NCBI RefSeq assembly: GCF_963667555.1
Contig: NZ_OY763421.1
Location: 761,562 to 825,561, forward strand
DNA from: an uncultured Methanolobus sp.
Lineage (GTDB): Archaea; Halobacteriota; Methanosarcinia; Methanosarcinales; Methanosarcinaceae
Direction: 5' to 3'
DNA: 64,000 nt
Shown here: piece by piece, positions 1 through 8,552 of the stretch
How the letters are laid out: each line of letters opens with the position of its first letter
Position numbering within the stretch: the first letter of the stretch is position 1
Made by a program: the position numbers and the translations under genes
The notes under the pieces: model-generated
The model's input: only the letters and a program-made list of their open reading frames with translations
What the model was told of the DNA's origin: nothing
The model's database searches: none

Positions 1-1
1 A

Positions 2-424
2 GGATTGCTCCATGACGTTGTTGAAGACACAGATGTTGATATTGAAACAATATCAAAGAAATACGGCAGGCAAGTTGCTGATTACGTGAACGCTGTTACC
101 GAACCCGAAGAGCTCAGGCAGCCTGTCACCGGTAACAAAGCACAGACCTGGAAGCAGCGAAAGGAACACACCATAAGTGAAATAAAAAATGCTGACCGGG
201 AGGTCAAACTTCTCTCATGTGCGGACAAGCTTGCAAATATCAGGGACCTCATCAGCGAACTAAAGATGGAAGGAGAAGGCTTCTGGGACGAGTTCAACGC
301 ACCAAAGAAAGAACAGGAATGGTACTACCGCTCTATGCTGGAAGCTTTCGCTACGGGTCCGCAGAATATTGTAGAAACCCGCAGCTATCTTGAGTTTAAG
401 GGATGTGTGGAGGAGCTGTTTTGA
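2..424 (+). CDS. HD-domain (p)ppGpp-hydrolase-like protein, 5' partial
   Basis: This is the C-terminal part of an HD-superfamily phosphohydrolase. The frame is open to the window edge, and the first visible residues (GLLHDVVEDTD) are the conserved metal-binding His-Asp and Glu-Asp segment of the SpoT/MESH1 type, so the true start and the first histidine lie upstream. A second conserved stretch (LLSCADKLANI) carries the Asp-Lys-x-x-Asn of the same fold. Small stand-alone proteins of this type hydrolyse ppGpp or related nucleotides with Mn2+, but substrate cannot be read from sequence. The gene ends with TGA and nothing downstream looks cotranscribed. Confidence 0.8.
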   Translation, partial: GLLHDVVEDTDVDIETISKKYGRQVADYVNAVTEPEELRQPVTGNKAQTWKQRKEHTISEIKNADREVKLLSCADKLANIRDLISELKMEGEGFWDEFNAPKKEQEWYYRSMLEAFATGPQNIVETRSYLEFKGCVEELF

Positions 425-921
425 GTTGTTATGTGTTCAGCATCCGGGGTATAGATTTGAGGGGAGATTGGAACACTTGAAAAGAAACATGCTTAGGCAG
501 ATTCTGTAGTTTACTTTGGAAAGGAAGCCAAGGTTGAAATGCAGGATATTGAGAGCAATACTATTGAAATTAATCCGGATATTGAATTGATAAGGGAATT
601 TACTCAACTTAATGACTGCTGATTTAGGTTAAAGATGAATATAATTCATAATAGAGATGTTTGAAGCAGCACCTTTTTATATGGTGCACACATTTATAAA
701 AAAGAAAGTTTAAATTTTGGGTTTTGAGCTGTAAATGTAGTATGGATTTAACTTCTTTAATCCACTATGTTTTACTTAGATTTGTTTTTAAGCTATCTGT
801 CTCGATGCGTATTTTTTCTTAATGTGGGTTTTAAAATCGAGATATAGTCAAAATAATAGTAAGAAAAATGGTAAAGTCTCAATAATCAACATTATGAGAG
901 CTTTGCAGGTGGGGTTTTTTA
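425..921. other. Gene-poor gap with a coding remnant
   Basis: About 500 bases hold no complete gene. A short open stretch at roughly 494-622 reads plausibly as protein (ending REFTQLNDC then stop) but has an in-frame stop just before it and no start, so it looks like the tail of a decayed gene. The remainder is AT-rich and probably contains the promoter of the receiver gene at 922. Confidence 0.4.
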
Positions 922-1281
922 ATGAAAAGTATATTGGTTGTTGAAGACAGTAGAATAAACATGGAACTGATTATGTGTCTTTTAAATCAAAAGAAATGCA
1001 AGATTGTGAAGGCAGTAAATGGGGAAGAAGCTTTAAAATTGGTCAAGATAAATAATTTTACTCTTATATTGCTAGATATATGTCTGCCAGGGATAGATGG
1101 ATATGATGTTCTCAAAATACTCAAAAAAGACATGAAGACAAAAGATATTCATGTAATAGCTATTACAGCAGACGCAATGTTGGGAACTAAGGAAAAATGT
1201 CTGAATGCAGGATGTGATTCATATGTCACAAAGCCCTATGACATACATGAACTCAGCAAATTGATTGCTACATTTTGTTAG
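922..1281 (+). CDS. Stand-alone response-regulator receiver domain
   Basis: A 119-residue CheY-like receiver with no output domain. It has the acidic pair near the N-terminus (VVEDSR, E8/D9), the phosphoacceptor D52 in LLDICLPGIDG, a Thr in AITADA and the conserved Lys in VTKPYD. It would be phosphorylated by a sensor histidine kinase and pass the signal by protein contact. Receivers of this DivK/CheY type are common in Methanosarcinales, often beside PAS/GAF kinases. Here no kinase is adjacent; the kinases at 20 kb and 58 kb in this window are possible but unproven partners. A GGTGGGG stretch lies just before the ATG. Confidence 0.9.
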   Translation: MKSILVVEDSRINMELIMCLLNQKKCKIVKAVNGEEALKLVKINNFTLILLDICLPGIDGYDVLKILKKDMKTKDIHVIAITADAMLGTKEKCLNAGCDSYVTKPYDIHELSKLIATFC

Positions 1282-1847
1282 ACAATACAGATTATATTCT
1301 AATTGGTACTGCTACTCTCTTTATGCTTCTAAAAGTCAGAACTTGGAGACAATCTGATAGGAGATCTTGAAAATATCGTTGTACAACTGATTTAAGTAGA
1401 AGCAGGTTGTATTAATATATGCACATGTGAAACATGTGATATATAAACGAAGGGTGGGGTTACCGCATTATGCGAAGGTTTTCAGCATAGTGTATAGTAG
1501 GGAACTGGCACATGCAGTAGGATTTAGACAATATCCTATTTTATGTGTTGGTTTCATTTTTGTATATTGAATACTTAACCTTTTCTAAAGAATCTTAGTA
1601 ATATTTATGAAATTCATCAGTCATTCAGAATAAATCATCATTATTAAAGCAGACATGCATTTCGTTTTTACACATACGAACATGTTTATATAGTATCCGA
1701 ACATAATAAGATTGCTTTTAGAGGCTTAAACTACTTTGATAATTATAGGTCTAGATGGTATTACCTTAACTGTATTTACTGTTTTTTCGTATCTTTAACC
1801 AAATTGTTGTATTCTTTTTAAGCTAATACTTAAAGGACGTGAAATAT
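1282..1847. promoter_or_regulatory. Non-coding gap with the likely TRAM-gene promoter and leader
   Basis: No gene of useful length was found. A TATA-like TTTATATA lies at 1685-1692; if used, transcription would begin near 1715 and leave a leader of about 130 nt before the TRAM gene. Long leaders are common in cold-responsive genes, but that this one acts so is inference. The rest shows no convincing structure. Confidence 0.35.
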
Positions 1848-2054
1848 TTGTTTAATAACATGCAGTCAAATGCTCCAGTAGAAGCTGGAGAAAGCTATGA
1901 AGTAACTATTGAAGATATTGCAAGAGAAGGCGACGGAATCGCAAGAGTAAGTGGATTTGTTGTTTTTGTACCAGAAACAAAAGTCGGTGATGAAGTTACA
2001 ATTAAAGTGACTAAAGTACTGAGCAAGTTCGCATTTGGCGAAGTTGCTGAGTAA
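1848..2054 (+). CDS. Small TRAM-domain RNA-binding protein
   Basis: A protein of about 68 residues that is almost entirely one TRAM domain (VTIEDIAREGDGIARV, then FVVFVPETKVGDEV and KFAFGEVAE), an OB-like RNA-binding fold. In methanogens, single-domain TRAM proteins are abundant cold-responsive RNA chaperones; that role is known for the family and inferred here. The start is chosen as TTG 1848 because GGACGTGA lies just upstream and family members begin with MF and Asn-rich residues. GTG 1839 overlaps this ribosome-binding site, and ATG 1860 is a shorter alternative. A strong terminator follows, so the gene is monocistronic. Confidence 0.9.
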   Translation: MFNNMQSNAPVEAGESYEVTIEDIAREGDGIARVSGFVVFVPETKVGDEVTIKVTKVLSKFAFGEVAE

Positions 2055-2072
2055 ACAATTAACTATTAATTA

Positions 2073-2102
2073 GGAAAATCAAAATCTTGATTTTCCTTTT
2101 TT
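2073..2102 (+). terminator. Hairpin terminator after the TRAM gene
   Basis: A perfect 10-bp stem (GGAAAATCAA at 2073-2082, TTGATTTTCC at 2087-2096) with a 4-nt loop is followed directly by a T run. It sits 19 nt after the TRAM stop codon. Confidence 0.8.
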
Positions 2103-2283
2103 ACTTTTCTTCCATCAAATATTCTATTTGTTTATGTAATACAGTGTTGAATTGATGATGTTAAGTTGTTAGGAAGGATTTGATTATTTTTTTACTAATT
2201 ATGGCGGTTAATACCCACATAATGTAATAAACTAAGGGGTTGAAATAATACAAGCAAAAAATGAAGACTATCGCAAGCATTTA

Positions 2284-2538
2284 ATGCAGAGTCAATTTTC
2301 CAGACAGGAGCAAAAATATTTTATTCGGGATTGCTTTTATTTTATCCGCGAAAACAACAGCCAGACACAGAAAAGACTTCAAGAACTATTGTCAGTATGG
2401 GTAGCAGACCGAAGACGACAATATGGTATTCCTTTGAATAGGAATGAACTCTCTCTGTTCGAACAATTCATTAACAGTTCTTACCCCCATTACAAACTTC
2501 GTATAAGTTCTTCGTGCAATAATGATCACCAATCTTAA
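2284..2538 (+). CDS. Hypothetical protein, 84 aa
   Basis: Not recognised. It is a small soluble protein rich in Gln, Arg and aromatic residues, with no membrane segment and one amphipathic helix-rich stretch (TQKRLQELLSVWVADRRRQ). The first ATG is at 2284, but the frame is open further upstream to about 2236, and a good ribosome-binding site (AAGGGG, about 2234-2239) lies at the right distance from an ATA codon at 2248 instead. The true N-terminus is therefore uncertain and may be 12 residues longer. No operon partner. Confidence 0.55.
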   Translation: MQSQFSRQEQKYFIRDCFYFIRENNSQTQKRLQELLSVWVADRRRQYGIPLNRNELSLFEQFINSSYPHYKLRISSSCNNDHQS

Positions 2539-2699
2539 TGTTCATGAGAATTAAGGCACAATGTAATAAACTTTAAATCGCCACACTCAATTACAATTTG
2601 AGTATTATTTTGAAATAAATACATTAACATTCATTTTTTTGTATTTATTTGACAAGCTCATGACATTAAAATTTTTACTAACCTTTCAGGGAGATTTGA

Positions 2700-3143
2700 A
2701 TGAAAACTCATTTTAACATACAGACTATAAGTCAGAAGGAAATATTTAACAGGATAACTGACTTCGTAACTGTCGTCATCCTTTATATATTGTTATTGGC
2801 CTTGCTTGCAGGAGTAATGAGTTTATTGTGGGATACAAAATCAATGTTTTTTGGATCTCTAAATGGTGGTTTTGGTCAGATTGTATCAGGTGTTCTCACC
2901 ATTTTTGTTTTAATTGACCTTTTCAAGACGTTTGTTGATTATCGTGAACATGAAGAAATAAAAATTACGTATGTAACAGATGCTACAATTTTAATAGTTA
3001 TGCGTGAAATAGCAGTAGGAGTGTATGTTCAACGGTTCGATTATCAGTTTATATTGGGTATGTCTGCATTGTTGCTGACGTTAGGTATAATAAGAGCACT
3101 AGCTGTAAAGTATCCTCCTATTAAAGGTGATCACCAGCAATAA
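2700..3143 (+). CDS. PsiE-like phosphate-starvation-inducible membrane protein
   Basis: A 147-residue integral membrane protein with four hydrophobic segments (about residues 24-45, 55-75, 92-110 and 116-134), the size and layout of the PsiE family. The motif between the second and third segments (DLFKTFVDYREHEEIK) and the following VTDATILIVMREIAVG fit that family. PsiE proteins are found downstream of phosphate or stress regulators, but their biochemical role is unknown. The ATG at 2700 follows AGGGAG. The gene stands alone, with the next gene 46 nt or more downstream and a separate ribosome-binding site. Confidence 0.75.
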   Translation: MKTHFNIQTISQKEIFNRITDFVTVVILYILLLALLAGVMSLLWDTKSMFFGSLNGGFGQIVSGVLTIFVLIDLFKTFVDYREHEEIKITYVTDATILIVMREIAVGVYVQRFDYQFILGMSALLLTLGIIRALAVKYPPIKGDHQQ

Positions 3144-3198
3144 ATACGGAAAAGTATTTTGGGTAGCAGCTATAATATTATAATGGGAGATGGGAATA

Positions 3199-3450
3199 AT
3201 GTATACGGTTTATATAAAAACATTAGATAAATCACGTATAAATATAGACCATATAAATAAAATATGGAATGAGCTGAACCAAATAAAGATCATGACTTCT
3301 GATTCATCTGTAGAAACAATTTTTTGTGGAAATACAGATTACGCAGAGGAAAAAGTAGACTCAGTGCTTTCTCTAATAGATGAAGCAAAAAGAAAATCAG
3401 AAAATATTGGAGATCTCGTTATACTCGATTTTTCGAAACTAATTAAATAG
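3199..3450 (+). CDS. Hypothetical protein, 83 aa
   Basis: Not recognised. It is a small soluble acidic/lysine-rich protein with a beginning like MYTVYIKTLDKSRI and a C-terminal half predicted helical. The ATG at 3199 is preferred because GGGAGATGG ends 8 nt upstream; the in-frame ATG at 3190 would overlap that ribosome-binding site. It follows the PsiE-like gene on the same strand and could be cotranscribed with it. Confidence 0.6.
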   Translation: MYTVYIKTLDKSRINIDHINKIWNELNQIKIMTSDSSVETIFCGNTDYAEEKVDSVLSLIDEAKRKSENIGDLVILDFSKLIK

Positions 3451-3626
3451 CAGATGTGGAAGTTTTATTTAGTGCAAATGGATAAAATCTTTAATATTAT
3501 TTGATTTTTTGGCTAAACTTGTATAAATAAAGTTCTTTTTATAACTCTATTGCCTATAGTACATCAAACAAAATCTATAATTATCATCGTTCCAAAAATA
3601 TCGTTATTATACTGGGGTGTCTATAA

Positions 3627-3848
3627 ATGGCTTATGAAGTTTATCCAATCTATGATTTGGAAATCTTATTTAATGACCATGGGGAGAAAATTGATGAAAA
3701 AATTTCTTACAAAAATAAGGTTAATAAAATTATTTATTTAGATGTTGGACTTATTTTGGAATATATTGAGGAGCCAACTGTCAGACATGAATTTGTACCA
3801 TTATCTAGCATCGCCAAGATTTCTTATAGAACACAAAACACAAAATAA
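3627..3848 (+). CDS. Hypothetical protein, 73 aa
   Basis: Not recognised. The predicted soluble protein alternates hydrophobic and charged residues (KVNKIIYLDVGLILEYIEEP), as a small beta-rich fold would. GGGGTG lies 9 nt before the ATG, which supports translation. A longer overlapping frame starting at 3550 has poor composition and is treated as a shadow. The C-terminus (SYRTQNTK) is polar and unremarkable. Confidence 0.55.
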   Translation: MAYEVYPIYDLEILFNDHGEKIDEKISYKNKVNKIIYLDVGLILEYIEEPTVRHEFVPLSSIAKISYRTQNTK

Positions 3849-3932
3849 ACTGAATCAGTGTACTATAAATCAGTCCCCCCCTCATTTTCAAGTTGTTAGT
3901 TTAACAACTCTACAATAAATAAAAAATAGGAG

Positions 3933-4244
3933 TCACAGATCGCTCCGATGCCTGCAACTCTCATCGCATTCCCGGTTATACTGTGTATATTCACATTTTA
4001 TATAGAAGTCTGCTTTTTCATGCCAGTTGAGGTCGAACATATCAGACAGGTATTTCACTCCCTCTTCCAGGGAGATGCGGGTTGCTTTCTTGCAGCATCT
4101 GGCTCCTCCAGCATCGGCTATGCATTTCAGGGTACATGCCGTGGCCCAGTTGGCATGTGCTCTCTCTTCTGGCGTAAGGGGAGTGGCTTCAAGCAGCACG
4201 CACATTCTTATCCTTTGTTCTGGATGACTATCTGTAAACAACAT
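3933..4244 (-). pseudogene. DUF5714-like C-terminal fragment
   Basis: The 103-residue frame resembles only the C-terminal half of the DUF5714 family of methanogen proteins: a conserved TPLTPEERAHANWATA stretch, then GGARCCKKAT with paired cysteines, and a terminal Cys-rich segment (CEYTQYNRECDESC). Full members carry an N-terminal cysteine-bearing half of similar length, which is missing. The only start (ATG 4244) lies inside the end of the upstream flavoprotein gene (17-nt overlap) and has no ribosome-binding site. I read this as a truncated remnant; a short functional protein translated by coupling is possible. Confidence 0.5.
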
Positions 4245-5226
4245 TCAACAGTTTCAGCGGATCCTTGCTCCTGTTAAACAGATGATATGCCAGTGGATAT
4301 GCCAGTGGTCCCAGTATCTCAAAGAGCTTCCTGTTCCTATGTGAATGCTTGAGCTTCTTATACAGATTCTCTCTTATCAGATCATCATAGGACTCTCCGG
4401 TCATGATACTTCTTGCAGCGAAGTTTGCACTCTGGAAGGCATATCTCATGCCAAATCCCCAGAGATAATCCTGAAGGCCGCCTGCTTCTCCTATGAGCAT
4501 TGCACCGTTTTCATCGTGGAGGGTTTTTCTGATCTCGAAATATCCGAAACCTCCGAACTTCCTGCCGGATCTCACTTCTTCAGGGTTGTAATAATTAGAA
4601 AAATAGTCAATGGTGTTGTTCAGGAAATCCTCTGAATTATGCAGATCCTTATTGCCAAAGACCGTTGCTATGGTAGCTTCACCGTTCTTGATGAGCAGAT
4701 ATGAGTAGAAACCTTTTGCGATGTCGTCGCCAAATGCCATATGGTAATTATCAGGACTCTTTGTCTGGAACTTGATACCTTTTGCAAAGATGTTGCCTTT
4801 TTCAGGACCGGTTGCAACCACATGAATAGGTGTGTCATCGTCAGGTTTTGTATCATAGAGGATGTTAACTCCAAGACTCTTTGCCTGGTTCAAAAGGCAT
4901 GTGTCAAGACAGTCTTCTGCAGTGCCTCGTTTTACAAGATAACAGGCATTATCTCCTGTGAGGGTGCGTATCTTATCCGAAAAGTGAAGGTCGAGTTCGC
5001 AGACCGGGACATAATCAAAGGAAAGGTCAATTCCAAACGACCTTAGTTCATCAAGCACATCAGTTTCTTCGGACCAGTTCTCAATTCCCTGCCAGTCGCT
5101 GTTAAACCTTTTACCTGTGACTTTCCTTTTCTCATAGATATTGACATCATGTCCGTTCTTGCGAAGAATGATGGCACAAGCAAGCCCGCTGATTCCTCCT
5201 CCGAGGATGTTTATTTCCCTGTCCAT
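4228..5226 (-). CDS. FAD-dependent oxidoreductase, geranylgeranyl-reductase-like
   Basis: A protein of about 332 residues with an N-terminal dinucleotide-binding Rossmann motif (INILGGGISGLACAIILRKNGHD, ending in the ribose-binding Glu of IYEKR) and a later FAD-contact region (MLIGEAGGLQDYLWGFG), as in the geranylgeranyl reductase/FixC group. Archaeal members often reduce isoprenoid chains of lipids, but substrate is not evident here. The start at 5226 is chosen because AAGGGTG lies just upstream and the Rossmann fold begins five residues in; the longer frame to 5256 lacks a ribosome-binding site. Monocistronic on the minus strand. Confidence 0.8.
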   Translation of the reverse strand: MDREINILGGGISGLACAIILRKNGHDVNIYEKRKVTGKRFNSDWQGIENWSEETDVLDELRSFGIDLSFDYVPVCELDLHFSDKIRTLTGDNACYLVKRGTAEDCLDTCLLNQAKSLGVNILYDTKPDDDTPIHVVATGPEKGNIFAKGIKFQTKSPDNYHMAFGDDIAKGFYSYLLIKNGEATIATVFGNKDLHNSEDFLNNTIDYFSNYYNPEEVRSGRKFGGFGYFEIRKTLHDENGAMLIGEAGGLQDYLWGFGMRYAFQSANFAARSIMTGESYDDLIRENLYKKLKHSHRNRKLFEILGPLAYPLAYHLFNRSKDPLKLLNVVYR

Positions 5227-5394
5227 TTTAGCACCCTTAAAAACAGGATATATCAATTCCTGCCGACACTTTCTGCCTGTTATGCCATAAGGAGTTAAAA
5301 GGATTTTGACATTTAACAGTCCTATTTGAACCCCTTATTCTCGTTATATGTTTTTTAATATTCTCTCTTTATGATTATCCCTATATTCTCTTTA

Positions 5395-6690
5395 TTACTC
5401 TTTTACTCCGATTCCCACCGGGTGCTCAGGGATCACAGGCGTTTGCTCGACAACTCCCATGACGTTGACAACTCCAAATACAAGTCCAAGAGCTATACCT
5501 CCAATCCCAAGGAAAGCATATGCATCGTAGAGTGTTCCGGTTTTCAGGATTGGCTGGATGATGATGGGGCTTACGAGCTGTCCGAGGAAAAGTACGGTGG
5601 TAAATCCTGAGAATATTTTCCCTCGTGAGTCTTCCGGTGCTATCCTTCCAAGCCAGCTAAGGTTTGTGGCATTGATTATTCCGAATGCGATTCCGGTTAT
5701 TATAAGTCCTGCTATGAGTGATGTCATATCAGGTGCAATGGAAAGGATGAAGATGCCTGCTCCAAGCATGATGAAGAAGAACAGATTTGTCTTCATCTCA
5801 TTAAGGTATCCTGATACTTTTATCTGTCCAAGTGCTCCGACCGTACCGAAAAGTCCGGGAATAGATATTAGAGCACCTATCATAAGTGCAGAAGTAATGC
5901 CTTTCTCATCCAGTACGAACGGAAGTTTTGTCGGTACTGAGAAAAAGAGTACCATGAGCGTGAATGTAGCGACATAGATAAGAGCAATACTTTTAATCGG
6001 GAGCGTTTTCTGTTTTCCGGAAATATCGGCATGCACGTGCTTGTGTCCTTTTTGATTTCCAGAACCACTTTTTTTCATGTCCTTGATAGAAACAAAGGCT
6101 CCGGGGATTATGAGAAGTGCAATGAGGTATATGTAAAATGGAGCATGCCAGCTTATATCTGCAAGGGCGCCGCCTGCAATTTCAAGCACCACGGCTCCAA
6201 AACCCATGCATGCGGATTGCAGACCTATCTTTTTCTTAAGCTCGGCACCGGAATAGTTGTCTGCAAGAAGAGCTGTTGCACAGATTGTCATTCCTGCGAT
6301 ACCGACCCCAAGTAATACTCTGAAAGCGAGTATGAGGTAGAGTGAATTAAGAACAGCGCCAGTGGCTCCTACTATCGCAAAAATAGCGAGGGCTATAATG
6401 AGCATGTTCTTCCTGCTGTATTTGTCAGCAAGGATACCGATGAATGGTGAACTGATGATAATTCCAAGAGCAGGAAGGGTGACTATCATGGATATCAGCA
6501 GACCTGCATCTGGTACGTCAGCAAAGAATTCCAGCATCTCCGGGAGTGCCGGTGCGATTGCAGCCGCACCCATGATGGTCAGCATGGATGCGCTGAGGAT
6601 GACTATGAGCTTTAGTGTCTCATAACGCTGGTCATTTTTCAAATTCTGTTTTTTATTTTTTACTGATCTTTCAGTGGAAATTCCTTCCAT
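5395..6690 (-). CDS. MFS drug-efflux transporter
   Basis: A 431-residue major facilitator with about twelve hydrophobic segments and the loop 2-3 signature (GILADKYSRKNMLI) typical of drug:H+ antiporters. A His-rich central loop lies between the two halves (GHKHVHADI). The ATG at 6690 follows AAAGGTGAC and overlaps the end of the MarR gene by 31 nt, so the two are probably translated from one message. With a MarR repressor as its partner, export of a small toxic compound is the likely role; the substrate is unknown. Confidence 0.88.
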   Translation of the reverse strand: MEGISTERSVKNKKQNLKNDQRYETLKLIVILSASMLTIMGAAAIAPALPEMLEFFADVPDAGLLISMIVTLPALGIIISSPFIGILADKYSRKNMLIIALAIFAIVGATGAVLNSLYLILAFRVLLGVGIAGMTICATALLADNYSGAELKKKIGLQSACMGFGAVVLEIAGGALADISWHAPFYIYLIALLIIPGAFVSIKDMKKSGSGNQKGHKHVHADISGKQKTLPIKSIALIYVATFTLMVLFFSVPTKLPFVLDEKGITSALMIGALISIPGLFGTVGALGQIKVSGYLNEMKTNLFFFIMLGAGIFILSIAPDMTSLIAGLIITGIAFGIINATNLSWLGRIAPEDSRGKIFSGFTTVLFLGQLVSPIIIQPILKTGTLYDAYAFLGIGGIALGLVFGVVNVMGVVEQTPVIPEHPVGIGVKE

Positions 6691-7133
6691 TTTCTGTCAC
6701 CTTTTTCGTAAGCATTTGCATAGCTGTTCTCCGCTATTTTGCGAAGCAGTGCTTTTGCCTGTTTTTTCTCATCTTCTGTAAAATCAACTAATACAGCCTC
6801 TTCCCACTGCCTGTCTATTTTTTCTACCTCAGGAACAAGTTCTTCGCCTTTCTCGGTAAGATAAACAAGCACAGCTCTGCGGTTATTTTCATCCGTGATA
6901 CGTCTGACAATCCCGTTTTTCTCAAGAATGTTCACTGCTCTGGCAACTGTTCCTTTGTCAATGAGCAGTGAGCCTGCAAGGAAGTCCTGTGTAATACCCT
7001 GCTGATCAGCAAGTACCATGAGTACATGGAACTGGCCTGATGAGAGTCCCAGTTCTTTCATCTGGTTATTAATTCTCACAAAATGACTGCGATAGGCCAT
7101 TGAGATGTATGCCCCAAGTGGTGTGTATTTCAT
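6660..7133 (-). CDS. MarR-family transcriptional regulator
   Basis: A 157-residue MarR-type winged-helix regulator. The DNA-binding core spans about residues 30-100: a helix-turn-helix with ITQDFLAGSLLIDKGTVARAVNIL, then the wing with RRITDENNRRAVLVYLTEKG. MarR proteins bind palindromic operators as dimers and usually repress their own operon until a ligand binds. Exactly such palindromes sit 20-50 nt upstream of this start. It leads an operon with the MFS transporter. The start ATG at 7133 has only a weak ribosome-binding site, which suggests a short or near-leaderless message. Confidence 0.9.
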   Translation of the reverse strand: MKYTPLGAYISMAYRSHFVRINNQMKELGLSSGQFHVLMVLADQQGITQDFLAGSLLIDKGTVARAVNILEKNGIVRRITDENNRRAVLVYLTEKGEELVPEVEKIDRQWEEAVLVDFTEDEKKQAKALLRKIAENSYANAYEKGDRKWKEFPLKDQ

Positions 7134-7153
7134 TTGTGTTCCTCTACTATATT

Positions 7154-7181
7154 GTTGTCATGACAACTATTGCTGCAGCAA
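7154..7181. promoter_or_regulatory. Palindromic operator of the MarR-MFS operon
   Basis: A perfect 14-bp palindrome GTTGTCATGACAAC (7154-7167) is followed two bases later by a perfect 12-bp palindrome TTGCTGCAGCAA (7170-7181). Both lie downstream of a TATA-like TTAAATATC (about 7195-7203, minus strand), near the expected transcription start, where a bound dimer would block initiation. The 14-bp site recurs at 7671-7684. Confidence 0.7.
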
Positions 7182-7304
7182 CAAATTGTGTATCAGATAT
7201 TTAAGAATGTTGGTGCGTAAATATATTTGACAAGAAAAGGTTGTAATAATGTGAAAACGAAAATAAAGGAATAGATGCTGATAGTATTCAGCCCTCTTTT
7301 CTTT

Positions 7305-7631
7305 TTAGTTTGGATAAATGCGGATGCTGTCAAGTATTTCCAGCAATTTCCTTCCATTATCGGTGACAGTATACCTTTTCCAGGTTGACTTTTCAGGGTT
7401 GATACACATTACAAATCCCTGTTCTTTGAATTCTTTAAGCGCATGGCTGATGTTCTGCACTGATCTGTTAGTTTCCTGAGCGATGAAAGATGCCTTCAGG
7501 ATCGTGTGCTTTTTCATAGATTCTGTCAGAACCATTCTTCTGTCAACGTCAAGTACCCATGCGATAAGTTCGTCATCGATGGTGTTCCTGGTGTTTTCTT
7601 CCTGTTTGATATTTTCCATTATTGTTGGCAC
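7305..7631 (-). CDS. Small winged-helix transcriptional regulator
   Basis: A protein of about 108 residues with a single winged helix: ILKASFIAQETNRSVQNISHALKEFKEQGFV is the recognition region and KRYTVTDNGRKLLEIL is the wing and last helix, close to the PadR/MarR-like archaeal regulators. The start is GTG 7631, because GGAGG lies 7 nt upstream; the longer open frame to 7790 runs through the promoter and is rejected. It lies next to the MarR gene and carries the same 14-bp palindrome in its promoter, so the two are probably cross-regulated. Confidence 0.8.
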   Translation of the reverse strand: MPTIMENIKQEENTRNTIDDELIAWVLDVDRRMVLTESMKKHTILKASFIAQETNRSVQNISHALKEFKEQGFVMCINPEKSTWKRYTVTDNGRKLLEILDSIRIYPN

Positions 7632-7650
7632 GATGAGTCCTCCGTTTTTC

Positions 7651-7709
7651 CAACAGTTGTTTAAACAACTGTTGTCAAGACAACAATAAAGTAACAACTC
7701 ATATTTATA
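7651..7709. promoter_or_regulatory. Promoter and double palindrome of the winged-helix gene
   Basis: A perfect 24-bp palindrome occupies 7651-7674 (half-site CAACAGTTGTTT). Overlapping its end is GTTGTCAAGACAAC at 7671-7684, identical to the MarR-operon operator except in its two central bases. A minus-strand TATA box (TATAAATA, about 7702-7709) puts the transcription start within the 14-bp site. Confidence 0.7.
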
Positions 7710-7810
7710 GGTTTTTAATATTAATGCAATATTTGAATATTTTTTGATATAATAAAAAAGACCAGATTTTGTTTTCCGTACCCGCGCCAATTATAATAAT
7801 ATGTCTGAAA

Positions 7811-7880
7811 TCCGCCGCCTGCGGCACATTCCATAATGAGCATGCTGAAACATCATTTCTTTCATAAGAAGTTGGACAAT
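7811..7880. repeat. Dispersed hairpin repeat, left arm only (copy A)
   Basis: CCGCCGCCTGCGG followed by CACATTCCA matches the left-arm hairpin of the repeat family seen at 9.3, 25, 28.5, 35.4 and 43 kb. The stem sequence differs but still pairs. The right arm is absent. It lies between the winged-helix gene and the gene at 7924. Confidence 0.5.
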
Positions 7881-7923
7881 ATAACCAAAAGATTTACATA
7901 TAAAACAAAAATAAGCAGTTAAT

Positions 7924-8505
7924 ATGAGCTTAGACACGTACCTGTATGTTGAAGACATCGATGACTCCTTCATATCTTTGTGGTTAGAGAAACTTAACCA
8001 GCTTGATATGGAATGTGAAATTCATCCGGATTTCTCATTTGGTGATGCTTCCGGTTTTTTACCTTTTAAGATTAAACTTCATAATTCCCTACATCCAGAG
8101 ATGCTGAATAAAGAATTCAGGACAGGATTTGAACTTGACATCGATGATTTTAATCTTGACAATGAATTAGAGGAAATAAAGCCTAAACAAACCTTCCTTG
8201 GAAAAATCATGAACCGAAAATCAAAGGTTTTCTTTGCAAATCCTGAAATCGATGAAAAACTTAAAAAATGTAACAAGGTTTTGTATTTCAGATGGGGTTC
8301 ATCAGATACATTTGAATTGAGAATGGCCTTATTAGGGTCTGCAACACTATCAGTACTCATAAATGGTGTTTGTTATGACCCACAGGGTGACATCTGGTAT
8401 GATAACAGCACAATAATCGAGGAAGCGTTAAAAGGCGTTCTTGAATATGAAAATGACTTAAAATCCGATGAACTGAAGCTGGATCAATTCGAAGAGTGGC
8501 TGTAG
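7924..8505 (+). CDS. Hypothetical protein, 193 aa
   Basis: Not recognised. It is a soluble acidic protein with no membrane segment or known catalytic motif. It begins MSLDTYLYVEDIDDSFISLW and contains a conserved-looking middle (VLYFRWGSSDTFELRMALLGSATLS) followed by an acidic C-terminus. The composition is reminiscent of small immunity or contact-inhibition partner proteins, but I have no motif to support that. ATG 7924 is close to the expected transcription start (TATA-like TTTACATATAAAA just upstream), so the message may be leaderless. No operon partner. Confidence 0.65.
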   Translation: MSLDTYLYVEDIDDSFISLWLEKLNQLDMECEIHPDFSFGDASGFLPFKIKLHNSLHPEMLNKEFRTGFELDIDDFNLDNELEEIKPKQTFLGKIMNRKSKVFFANPEIDEKLKKCNKVLYFRWGSSDTFELRMALLGSATLSVLINGVCYDPQGDIWYDNSTIIEEALKGVLEYENDLKSDELKLDQFEEWL

Positions 8506-8552
8506 ACACTCCATATATGCAGCAAAAAAAAGGAATAAGAAGGATATCTCAG

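Noticed and set aside
3948..4277. A 109-codon plus-strand frame opposite the DUF5714-like fragment
   Set aside because: The minus strand shows family motifs; this frame shows none.
7632..7790. N-terminal extension of the small winged-helix regulator
   Set aside because: It would translate the TATA box and palindromic operators, and a strong ribosome-binding site favours GTG 7631.
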